From Bacteroidales bacterium (GTDB lineage: Bacteria; Bacteroidota; Bacteroidia; Bacteroidales; P3), in the NCBI GenBank assembly GCA_024685285.1, contig JAIKVZ010000023.1:1-41335 (forward strand): 41,335 nucleotides of DNA, read 5' to 3'. Each line of letters begins with the position of its first letter. The stretch's first letter is position 1. The position numbers and the translations under genes are program-made. A model generated the notes under the pieces. It saw only the letters and a list, made by a program, of their open reading frames with translations, ran no database searches and was not told the origin of the DNA. This document shows, one piece after another, positions 1-6,827 of the stretch.

Positions 1-1
1 G

Positions 2-757
2 CTTGTCGGTGGTATGCCCCAGGCCGTGAACACATACCTTGACACGCTAAATCTCTCCGAAGTGGATAAGGTGAAGAGAGAGATTATAGAACTATATTTC
101 GACGATTTTTCGAAGATTGATCCCTCTGGTAAGATTTCCCGCCTATTTACCGCCATCCCTTCTGAACTTACAAAAAACGCTTCTCGATATCAGGTGTCAA
201 GTGCCTTGGGACGCAGTGAGGACAGGGATTCTCTGAGCGAATTGCTCCATGACCTTGAAGACAGCCTTACGGTCAATTTCGCCCATCATGTCAACGATCC
301 CAATGTTGGCCTTCCCTTAAATGCCGAATATAGTCAGTACAAAATGTTTGTTGCCGACACGGGCCTTTTTGTCACTCTTGCCTTCTGGGACAAAAAGATT
401 ACAGAGAACATTATCTACCAAAAACTGCTTTCGGATAAGCTCTCTGCAAATCTTGGTTATGTCTATGAAAATGTTGTTGCACAAATGCTCATTGCTTCTG
501 GGAACAGGCTTTTCTATCACACATGGCCTTCTGAGACCTCCAACCACAACTATGAAATCGATTTCCTTCTTTCAAGAGGGAACAAGATCTGTCCTATCGA
601 AGTGAAGTCGTCGGGATACAAGACCCACGCATCACTCGACGCATTCCAGAAGAAATTTTCCAAACGTATTGGGAATAGATATTTGGTTTATCCCAAAGAC
701 CTGAGAAAAGAGCAGGATTTACTGTATGTCCCTGTCTTTATGACAATGCTCTTGTAA
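2..757 (+). CDS. ATP-binding protein, DUF4143 family, C-terminal part (5' end outside window)
   Basis: The reading frame is open to the left edge, so only the C-terminal part is present; the ATG at 14 is internal, because the residues before it (Leu-Val-Gly-Gly) belong to the family's typical GGMPQAV segment. The visible part matches the DUF4143 half of the large family of AAA ATPases common in gut Bacteroidetes. Counting from that ATG, residues 150-200 look like a PD-(D/E)XK nuclease fold: Asp183 in EIDFLL and Glu196/Lys198 in PIEVKSS. The N-terminal P-loop ATPase domain would lie outside the window. The biological role of the family is not settled; roles in DNA transactions or defence have been suggested. 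A hairpin follows the stop codon. The family call is firm, the function is not. Confidence 0.85.
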   Translation, partial: LVGGMPQAVNTYLDTLNLSEVDKVKREIIELYFDDFSKIDPSGKISRLFTAIPSELTKNASRYQVSSALGRSEDRDSLSELLHDLEDSLTVNFAHHVNDPNVGLPLNAEYSQYKMFVADTGLFVTLAFWDKKITENIIYQKLLSDKLSANLGYVYENVVAQMLIASGNRLFYHTWPSETSNHNYEIDFLLSRGNKICPIEVKSSGYKTHASLDAFQKKFSKRIGNRYLVYPKDLRKEQDLLYVPVFMTMLL

Positions 758-784
758 AAGAATCCCCCCCCCTTACGATGACTT

Positions 785-820
785 AATCGCACATATTCCC
801 GTATATGTGTGATTTCTTTT
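785..820 (+). terminator. Rho-independent terminator of the DUF4143 ATPase gene
   Basis: AATCGCACATAT and ATATGTGTGATT form a 12-bp stem with one imperfect (G-T) pair around a six-base loop. It is followed directly by a T-rich run (TTTCTTTTTC). It lies 27 bases after the stop codon. Confidence 0.7.
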
Positions 821-971
821 TCAAAAGCTTTCGGATTTTTCGGCGAATGAATATACGCGTTTGTACGACATATCCGGGCGCATTATGCCAAACTGTTTCT
901 TGCCGACCGCCGACGTGTACCTCGTCAAGATTGCCGGTCATCCTGCCCAGAAAGTTGTGGTGGTGAGGTAG
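813..971 (+). pseudogene. Remnant of a type IX secretion system C-terminal sorting domain
   Basis: A 52-codon open frame ends at the TAG at 969-971 and is preceded in frame by a stop at 810-812, with no start codon near its beginning. The translation carries the signatures of the type A sorting tail of Bacteroidetes: a YDISGR segment, then DVYLVKIAGHPAQKVVVVR at the very C-terminus. The usual upstream PNP motif and the whole secreted passenger are missing. I read it as the last ~50 codons of a lost secreted-protein gene, possibly cut off when the neighbouring ATPase gene arrived. Its start overlaps the terminator hairpin of that gene. Confidence 0.65.
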
Positions 972-1023
972 GTTTTCGGAGTATTCGGAATATTCTGAAA
1001 ATTCTGATTAAGATTTAATCTCT

Positions 1024-1053
1024 GGGGGCGGCGAGCGACAGCGAGCCGCCCCC
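1024..1053 (-). terminator. GC-rich hairpin ending the candidate small RNA
   Basis: GGGGGCGGC pairs perfectly with GCCGCCCCC around a 12-base loop. No clear T run follows on the minus strand; a second small palindrome (GATTAA/TTAATC) follows within about 10 bases. Confidence 0.5.
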
Positions 1054-1228
1054 TTGGTTTGATGCAGGGCTTGCGCGCTGCACTGTTATCGTCGCTATCG
1101 GGGACAACTCGGTGTGCCATCCTGTGGCAGACCTCTAACCCGACTTCTGACCCGTTTTCTTCCAAAGTGCGCGGGTGATCCGGCTGATTGCCGGGCGACT
1201 AACCCTCCCGCTTCCACGGGAGAGACTG
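1024..1228 (-). ncRNA. Candidate structured small RNA of about 205 nt
   Basis: On the minus strand a Bacteroidetes-type promoter (TAACTTTG at 1239-1232) is followed by about 205 nt ending in a perfect 9-bp GC-rich stem (1024-1032 with 1045-1053). Between them are several short stems: CTCCCG/CGGGAG near the 5' end, CCGGC/GCCGG, TGCCA/TGGCA and TGCAG/CTGCA. A TTG-started frame runs through it from 1165, but it continues across the terminator into antisense of the sorting-tail remnant, so I do not call it a gene. Length and layout resemble 6S-like or Bacteroidales-1-type RNAs, but I see no long closing stem that would establish either. The RNA call rests on the promoter-to-terminator bracket; its identity is open. 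Confidence 0.5.
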
Positions 1229-1231
1229 TTG

Positions 1232-1263
1232 CAAAGTTAAGCATTTTTTCCGGACCGGCCAAG
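1232..1263 (-). promoter_or_regulatory. Bacteroidetes-type promoter for the candidate small RNA
   Basis: Minus-strand -7 element TAACTTTG at 1239-1232, followed by CA, with a TTGG/CTTG element about 19-20 bp upstream (1259-1263). This is the spacing seen in front of rpmE2, purM and both tRNAs in this window. Confidence 0.55.
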
Positions 1264-1265
1264 CG

Positions 1266-1346
1266 ACTGCAACGAAAAAACTAAAACTGCAACGAAATTT
1301 TTTGCAAAAGCCCCCTAAACTGCCAAAACATTGCAGTTCGTTGCAC
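1266..1346 (+). repeat. Short repeats of an ACTGCAACGAAA motif upstream of the RNA promoter
   Basis: ACTGCAACGAAA occurs at 1266 and again at 1286, exactly 20 bp apart (two helical turns). A third, related inverted-repeat version (TTGCAGTTCGTTGCAC) lies at 1331-1346. They sit between the UpxY stop codon and the -33 region of the minus-strand promoter, where activator or repressor sites would be expected. Confidence 0.55.
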
Positions 1347-1377
1347 TTTTTTGTTTAGACAGGTAATATCTAACGGG

Positions 1378-1929
1378 TTATATGGCCGTCATTATGCGCG
1401 AGGGCTGTTCGGCGGGGCCGTCGGCAATGGGGGCCAGTTCGGCGCGTTTGAGACGGACCACGAATGAGGTGTTGAGGACCTCGATGCTAACGGCGAAATT
1501 GCCGTCCTTGCACCCTTTGATGAGGCGTCCGCGCATACCCGAAAACTCGCCGTCGGTGACTCGCACATGGGAACCTTTGACGAGTTTTGCCGTTTCGTGC
1601 AGGAAGAATTTCTGTTCGGAATCGACAAAGGCCTTCACATTGTCAATGTCGCGCTGGGGCACCACCTGTATCTCGTGGTGGCTGCTCACTATTGCTATGC
1701 AACCTTTGACGGTGCGTGTTTGGTATATCTGCCTGTCGTTTATTTTGGCAAAGAGGTAGCCCGGAAACAGAGGGACCTGCTCGGGCACGTTGCGCTTTAG
1801 ACGGCGATCGCAATTGTGCCACATTGGGAGGTAGGTCTCAATGCCCTGCTCGGCAAGACGTCGGTTCACCAAATGTTCTGAACCTGTACAGCAGAACACT
1901 GCCACCCATTCGTGTTTTGAAGTAAGCAT
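1378..1929 (-). CDS. UpxY-family transcription antiterminator (NusG paralogue)
   Basis: A 183-residue NusG-like protein. The N-terminal NGN domain has the family pattern: WVAVFCCTGSEHLVNRRLAE, GIETYLPMW and VPLFPGYLFAKI. A C-terminal KOW motif (FSGMRGRLIKG) sits near residue 135. In Bacteroides such proteins act in cis on the leader of the capsule operon they head. I chose the start at MLTSKHEW (1929) because the frame upstream lies inside the preceding gene and reads like noise. It begins 14 bases after the stop codon of the repeat-rich periplasmic protein, so the two are probably co-transcribed. Unlike usual UpxY genes, no polysaccharide genes follow; downstream are the motif repeats and the candidate small RNA. 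Family membership is confident; its target is unknown. Confidence 0.85.
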   Translation of the reverse strand: MLTSKHEWVAVFCCTGSEHLVNRRLAEQGIETYLPMWHNCDRRLKRNVPEQVPLFPGYLFAKINDRQIYQTRTVKGCIAIVSSHHEIQVVPQRDIDNVKAFVDSEQKFFLHETAKLVKGSHVRVTDGEFSGMRGRLIKGCKDGNFAVSIEVLNTSFVVRLKRAELAPIADGPAEQPSRIMTAI

Positions 1930-1943
1930 AGCGGCCGATTGCT

Positions 1944-3761
1944 TTATTGCAGCATACCGATAATGAGCTGTATCTTGTTGATGTCCTTGACCTTGTGCAG
2001 GTGCTCGTCGGTTGCGGCCACAGTTGGCGAGCTGAGGGTCTCGATAAAATAGGCCTGCATATCGAGTATCTGGCGGCACTGACGCTCGTAGCGGCGCAGG
2101 TCTTCGGTGTTGGCTATCTCGGTTATAGCCCGGTAGCTGTTGGCCATACGGGTATAGGCCTTCGAGATGTTGCGGTATTTGTGGTCGCGGCCCGTTATAA
2201 CGCTCTCGTTGGCGGCGATGCTGTCCTGCATATCGAGTACGCGTATGCACTGGTCCTGCATATCGACGTAGCCGTTGAGCTGGTTGATAAAGACGCGACC
2301 ACGGTCGGACGAGGAGAACGACGGGGTGAGGTTGCTCACCTTGCGTATTCCGCGATAGCCGGTGAAGAGCAGGCGGTCGGTCTTCTTGCCTTCGGTAATG
2401 GTCTTGTCGTTTTGCTCGATTACGCTACGCAGGCGCGAAACCTCGATATAGGACTGCTGTATGCGTTCAATCTCGTCGAGGCGGTCGATGAAACTTTGGG
2501 CTCCTACCTTGGTTATAAACGACGGAGTGGTGCCAAGCGAAGGTATTATCTCGCGGTAGGCTGATACAACATCAGGATAGCGCACCGGCAACCCTTTGAG
2601 TATTGAGTCGTGGCGACTGCGGATATCGTCAATGCGGCCAAAGAGGTCAATATAAATCTTCTGCACATCGATGAACTCTTCGAGGTTGGTGATAAACTGT
2701 ATGCTCTCGGTGCTACCGGTGAACGAAGGTACCAACTCTACGGCCGAAGCAGCCTCGTTGTAGGATTTGACAACATCTTTGTACTTCTTGATGTAGGTGG
2801 AGTTGATATCGTCGGCTCCTTGTTGTATTGCCTCGCGAAGGTCTATTGTCTGTATGTAGCGGTTCTGGATTGTGATAACTGCATTGAGACGGTTGAGGTA
2901 CGACTCGAACTCGTCGACATTGGCAAACGAGATGGGCACTTGGGTCTGTTTGAACACACGTGAATATGACTTGTATATATCACTGTTCTGCTTGCCGCAA
3001 CGAGCCTTGAGCACGTTCTTGAAGTTGTCTATCTGGGCAGTATATGAGTCGGAACCCAAACATTTTTCAAGCAGTCGGTTCTGGAAGTCGTTAAGTTCAT
3101 TGAGTTGGGCAATGGATTCGTCAGTAGCCTGTCCGGTTGAGAGGTCATACTTGTTGTAAACAATAAGATAAGCGTAGTACAGGTCGCGTAGCTCTTTGAG
3201 TTTGGCTTTCTCTGTAACACCTATGCCATCGCAAGCCGACATGATAGAACGGTGATGCATATCAATAGATTCACGCAGACTCTCGGCACGTGCGTTGCGC
3301 TCCGCCTGCTGGCGGCGGAGTTCGGCCTCGGCGCGCTCGCGTGCCAAGCGTTTTTCGGTCTCAATGCGTTCCTTCTCGAGCCTTACATAACGGGAGGAGA
3401 GTTCGGTAAGGTTGTCAATCAAACTCATCAGACGGTACTGATAAATTTGGAAATCCATCACAGCTATGTTGGTGTCGAGCCAGATTAGGCTATCGCGTTG
3501 CGTATAGTCACCCGTCAACGAGTTGAGCAGACTTTGTGCCTTAGTGCGTATGTTTATGCACTCGGCTGAAAGGGTGGGATAGTCTGCCTCCATACCGTTC
3601 AAATGTTCCATGAGAGCCACGGTATCGTTGAGGTATGCGGTGTCAAGCTGGTAGTTGGCGGCCAGATCGCGCACCGAAAGCATAATGGTGTTCTGAGCCA
3701 CAATGTGTCCCGAGACGGCAAGCAACAGGCTCAAGGCTAATGCAATGCGTAGGTTCTTCAT
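1944..3761 (-). CDS. Secreted protein with an amphipathic helix and five to six tandem ~65-residue repeats, function unknown
   Basis: 605 residues. Residues 1-22 form a signal peptide (hydrophobic core ending in VAQ), so the protein is probably periplasmic. Residues 125-165 are a highly charged Arg/Glu/Ala helix, probably a coiled coil. From about residue 263 it is made of tandem units beginning Tyr-x-x-(Ile/Val) at about 263, 327, 395, 469 and 529. Most units hold a PSF motif, then F(I/V)xxL, then a (V/I)xxQxxYI helix. A weaker unit may precede them at 187-240. I recognise no catalytic motif or named domain. It starts 45 bases after the PurF-like gene and ends just before UpxY, which suggests one minus-strand operon. 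A structural or scaffold role is a guess from the repeat architecture. Confidence 0.8.
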   Translation of the reverse strand: MKNLRIALALSLLLAVSGHIVAQNTIMLSVRDLAANYQLDTAYLNDTVALMEHLNGMEADYPTLSAECINIRTKAQSLLNSLTGDYTQRDSLIWLDTNIAVMDFQIYQYRLMSLIDNLTELSSRYVRLEKERIETEKRLARERAEAELRRQQAERNARAESLRESIDMHHRSIMSACDGIGVTEKAKLKELRDLYYAYLIVYNKYDLSTGQATDESIAQLNELNDFQNRLLEKCLGSDSYTAQIDNFKNVLKARCGKQNSDIYKSYSRVFKQTQVPISFANVDEFESYLNRLNAVITIQNRYIQTIDLREAIQQGADDINSTYIKKYKDVVKSYNEAASAVELVPSFTGSTESIQFITNLEEFIDVQKIYIDLFGRIDDIRSRHDSILKGLPVRYPDVVSAYREIIPSLGTTPSFITKVGAQSFIDRLDEIERIQQSYIEVSRLRSVIEQNDKTITEGKKTDRLLFTGYRGIRKVSNLTPSFSSSDRGRVFINQLNGYVDMQDQCIRVLDMQDSIAANESVITGRDHKYRNISKAYTRMANSYRAITEIANTEDLRRYERQCRQILDMQAYFIETLSSPTVAATDEHLHKVKDINKIQLIIGMLQ

Positions 3762-3806
3762 TATTCCGGTGGTGTATGATTTTGGTTACAGTTTCAATAT
3801 TTATGT

Positions 3807-5213
3807 TTAATCGCCGTAGGACGAATTGTCGAAACAGTGGGTACACACACGCTCCTTGTCGATGCCAATGGCGTTGCATACTGTTTGCAGCGAGTTGAAT
3901 TTAAGGCTGTCGACCCCAACATGGCGGCGTATGCACTCAACCATAGCGGCATATTGCGGAGTAGTGTCGTCGTGGTAAGCTTCGAGGTTGCGCACAGTGC
4001 CTCCTTCGAGCTCGGCAATGACGCGACGTGTTATTAGTTCGTTGTCGGTCTTTGATGCAGAAAAATTAAGGAATGTGCAACCGTGTACGAGCGGTGGGCA
4101 ACTAATTCTTACGTGAACCGACTTGGCACCGTATGCATAGAGCATCTTAACCTGATCGCGCAACTGGGTTCCACGCACGATAGAGTCATCGCAAAATACT
4201 ACATTCTTGCCCTCCAGCACGGTGCGCGACGGTATCAGTTTCATACGTGCCACCAAGTTGCGAGCCTCCTGGTTCACCGGCATGAAGCTGCGTGACCACG
4301 TCGGGGTGTATTTGAGCATAGCACGCTTGTATGGAATGCCTCGACCTGCGGCATAGCCCAAAGCCATGCCTATTCCAGAATCGGGTATGGGCGACACAAA
4401 GTCGGCCTCCACATCGTCAGATTTACCCATCGTCTCTCCGAGACGATAACGGACCTCTTCGGCATTGATATTCTCATATTCAACGCAGGGGAAGCCATAG
4501 TAAATCCACAAAAATGAGCAGATTTGCATTTTCTTCTCTGGAGCCTTAAGCTGCTCTATGCCCGAAGTTGTCACTTTTACCACCTCGCCAGGTCCCACGA
4601 AGCAACAGGTCTCGAAACCTAAATTTATGTAACTGTGACTCTCTGAGGCCACAGCATAGTCGTTGCCACGGCGACCAATTACTATAGGAGTACGGCCATA
4701 GAGATCACGGGCGGCTATAATACCGTCGGGGGTAAGAATGAGCATATTGCAACTGCCCTTGACGTGGCTGTATACGTTGCGAATACCATCAATTATATCG
4801 TTGCCTTGGGTTATGAGAAGAGCTACTAATTCAGTGGGGTTGGTGCGCGAGAGTGAGAGGTCGGTGAACTGCTGGTGACGTTTCAAACACTCGGCCTCAA
4901 TTTCAGCTAAGTTGTTAATACGGGATACTGTAGCTAATGCGAATCTACCCAAGTGAGAATTGACCATTAAAGGTTGGGACTCGGTGTCGCTGATGACGCC
5001 AATACCAACATTGCCCGTCATCTCTGCAAGGTCCGAGGTGAACTTGGTGCGAAAATAGGAGTTTTCTATTGAGTGAATGTTTTGATGGGGATTACTGCCA
5101 TCAAACGTGGCTATGCCCGCGCGGCGTGTGCCAAGGTGTGAATGATAATCTGTTCCGTAGAACAAATCGGTGATACAAGGTTTGGTGGATACGATACCGA
5201 AAAATCCGCTCAT
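3807..5213 (-). CDS. PurF-like amidophosphoribosyltransferase homologue lacking the catalytic N-terminal cysteine
   Basis: 468 residues with an N-terminal class II glutaminase fold and a C-terminal phosphoribosyltransferase fold. The PRPP loop is intact (VVFCDDSIVRGTQ, about 338-350), and a CTHCF motif lies near the C-terminus. Canonical PurF makes 5-phosphoribosylamine from PRPP and glutamine and uses Cys at position 1 after Met removal. Here the N-terminus is MSGFFGIV, so Ser replaces that nucleophile. From memory, this Ser form is a distinct Bacteroidetes lineage that coexists with a canonical PurF. It may use ammonia directly or have another role, so I leave the symbol empty. It has its own promoter and probably heads the operon with the repeat protein and UpxY. 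Confidence 0.85.
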   Translation of the reverse strand: MSGFFGIVSTKPCITDLFYGTDYHSHLGTRRAGIATFDGSNPHQNIHSIENSYFRTKFTSDLAEMTGNVGIGVISDTESQPLMVNSHLGRFALATVSRINNLAEIEAECLKRHQQFTDLSLSRTNPTELVALLITQGNDIIDGIRNVYSHVKGSCNMLILTPDGIIAARDLYGRTPIVIGRRGNDYAVASESHSYINLGFETCCFVGPGEVVKVTTSGIEQLKAPEKKMQICSFLWIYYGFPCVEYENINAEEVRYRLGETMGKSDDVEADFVSPIPDSGIGMALGYAAGRGIPYKRAMLKYTPTWSRSFMPVNQEARNLVARMKLIPSRTVLEGKNVVFCDDSIVRGTQLRDQVKMLYAYGAKSVHVRISCPPLVHGCTFLNFSASKTDNELITRRVIAELEGGTVRNLEAYHDDTTPQYAAMVECIRRHVGVDSLKFNSLQTVCNAIGIDKERVCTHCFDNSSYGD

Positions 5214-5298
5214 GGTGTTTTTGTTTTTAAAATATTATAATTTTGAATATATTGATTTTGAATTAATTATCAATCCATATATTATTCTGTGTCACTTG

Positions 5299-5328
5299 CA
5301 AAGATAGTGCTTTTTTTTAGTTTTCAAT
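5299..5328 (-). promoter_or_regulatory. Promoter of the PurF-like gene
   Basis: Minus-strand TATCTTTG at 5306-5299 with ATTG 18 bp upstream (5328-5325), giving an AT-rich leader of about 80 nt before the start at 5213. The upstream element lies inside the 3' end of mtaB. Confidence 0.6.
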
Positions 5329-6585
5329 CGAAAACTTATCAACAATCGTGTTATTATCTATTTTCATGAGACTCACTGTGTTTACAGCTGCAGGATTGTA
5401 TGGTTGGAGCAGGCGTATGTAATTATCGGTCCAGCCATGCATAAAGCCTTGGTGTTCTGCCGATTCCCACAAAACCTTGCGATTTTTACCCATCTGTGAT
5501 TCGATGAAGGCTTTGCGCTTCATGTCTGAAATGTGGTGCAACTGTTTGCTGTGCTCACGTCGTGTGGCGTGAGGTATATTTTCAGCCATACGCAGGGCGG
5601 CGGTATTTGGGCGCTCGCTATATGTAAAGACGTGCAGGTATGAGAGCGGTAACGATTCTATGTATTTGCACACATCTATAAACTCCTCGTCAGTCTCGCC
5701 ATTGAAACCGGCCATTACATCAGCTGCAATGCAGGCGTCGGGCATCACGTCACGAATGTAGTTAACTTTCTGTGCAAAGTCAGCCGTTGTGTATCGTCGA
5801 TGCATTAGCGCCAACACTTTGTCGCTTCCGGCTTGTAGCGGCACATGGAAATGCGGTAGGAAAGCTCTCGATGTGGCCACAAAGTCAATAATTTCATCGG
5901 TGAGCAAATTTGGCTCTATACTCGAAATGCGGTAGCGCAGAATGCCTTCAATGCTATCAAGGCCCCGCAACAGGTCAATTAGGCTCTCGCCGTTATGAAG
6001 GCCGAATGTGCCGGTGTTGACACCGGTGAGAACAACCTCTTTCGCCCCACTCTGCTCAATACGTCTCGCGGCGGCAAGGGTTTGCTCTATGGTGGCACTG
6101 CGCGAGCGTCCGCGGGCTATCGGAATGGCACAGTAAGTGCAGAAATAGTCGCAGCCATCTTGTATTTTGAAGAATACGCGGGTACGGTCTCCAGTGGAAT
6201 AGACGGGTTCGAAAGAACGAGGCTCAACCATCTCGCCATTTTCCGGAGGCAGCTGTCCGGTCACAATCTCCAACAAATGGCCTTTGCGCTCATTGCCAAC
6301 AATATAGGAAACTCCTGGTATGTTCGCAATTTGTTTAGCGGCATTTTGTGCAAAACAACCAATCACGGCCACTTGTGCATTGGGTGCTTGTGCCACAGCT
6401 TGGTGTATGGCTGTACGGCATTTGCGCTCGGCAATGGAAGTTACTGTACAAGTGTTAATTATATACAAATCAGCTTTCTGGTGAAAATCCACCACCGTAT
6501 GCCCAGCCTCCACAAAACGCTGCACAATGGCACTTGTCTCTGCAAAATTGAGTTTGCAACCTAATGTGTGTGTGGCGATTTTCAT
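5317..6585 (-). CDS. mtaB: tRNA (t6A37) methylthiotransferase MtaB
   Basis: 422 residues of the MiaB/RimO/MtaB radical-SAM methylthiotransferase family. The N-terminal domain has the three cluster cysteines at 10 (TLGCKLNFAE), 46 (NTCTVT) and 77 (GCFAQ). The radical-SAM motif is C145-x3-C149-x2-C152 (DGCDYFCTYCAIP). The opening HTLGCKLNFAETS is the form typical of MtaB (YqeV) rather than MiaB or RimO. The enzyme adds a methylthio group to N6-threonylcarbamoyladenosine at position 37 of tRNAs reading ANN codons. The region after the radical-SAM core is short but fits a TRAM-type RNA-binding domain. The start at 6585 is the only ATG before the GCK motif. Confidence 0.9.
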   Translation of the reverse strand: MKIATHTLGCKLNFAETSAIVQRFVEAGHTVVDFHQKADLYIINTCTVTSIAERKCRTAIHQAVAQAPNAQVAVIGCFAQNAAKQIANIPGVSYIVGNERKGHLLEIVTGQLPPENGEMVEPRSFEPVYSTGDRTRVFFKIQDGCDYFCTYCAIPIARGRSRSATIEQTLAAARRIEQSGAKEVVLTGVNTGTFGLHNGESLIDLLRGLDSIEGILRYRISSIEPNLLTDEIIDFVATSRAFLPHFHVPLQAGSDKVLALMHRRYTTADFAQKVNYIRDVMPDACIAADVMAGFNGETDEEFIDVCKYIESLPLSYLHVFTYSERPNTAALRMAENIPHATRREHSKQLHHISDMKRKAFIESQMGKNRKVLWESAEHQGFMHGWTDNYIRLLQPYNPAAVNTVSLMKIDNNTIVDKFSIEN

Positions 6586-6669
6586 ATTTTTCGGAGGCTT
6601 GGCAGGGGTTGCTAAATGTTAAATAAAGGTTAAAGTTGATATTTTTTATTTAAATCAAAAAAATCTTTG

Positions 6670-6677
6670 TATCTTTG
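6670..6677 (+). promoter_or_regulatory. Plus-strand promoter -7 element in the mtaB / MORN-protein interval
   Basis: TATCTTTG followed by CA, a perfect match to the Bacteroidetes -7 box, pointing right, away from mtaB and towards no plus-strand gene for more than 1 kb. The upstream TTTG element is not clear. The -7 box is preceded by a long A/T-rich stretch. Confidence 0.5.
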
Positions 6678-6682
6678 CACCC

Positions 6683-6820
6683 GCATTTGAGAGACGAAGA
6701 ATGACGTTAAATATCACATTTACAGTTATTCTAAGTTTTAAGACTGCTGGTAATAATTGGATTTTGTAATAGTGTTTAATGGGAAAAGGAGATTTGCTTT
6801 ATGGCAAGTCTCCTTTTCTT
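6683..6820 (+). ncRNA. Candidate small intergenic transcript ending in a strong hairpin
   Basis: Transcription from the promoter at 6670 would run about 135 nt and end at the 15-bp hairpin at 6783-6818. The only frame inside is 22 codons (ATG at 6701, stop at 6767-6769), encoding a mostly hydrophobic peptide with only a weak purine-rich ribosome site. Both genes around it are on the minus strand, so this would be a free-standing small RNA or a tiny protein gene. The RNA itself is inference from promoter plus terminator. Confidence 0.35.
6783..6818. terminator. Strong hairpin downstream of the MORN-repeat gene
   Basis: GAAAAGGAGATTTGC pairs over 15 bp (one G-T pair) with GCAAGTCTCCTTTTC around a six-base loop. 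It lies 9 bases after the stop of the minus-strand MORN gene and at the end of the possible plus-strand small transcript, so it could serve both strands. Confidence 0.7.
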
Positions 6821-6827
6821 TCCAAAT

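Noticed and set aside
938-1165. 75-codon minus-strand frame from TTG through the candidate RNA
   Set aside because: It has no ATG at its start, runs through the terminal hairpin and ends antisense to the sorting-tail remnant. The structured RNA explains the region better, although a short peptide cannot be excluded.
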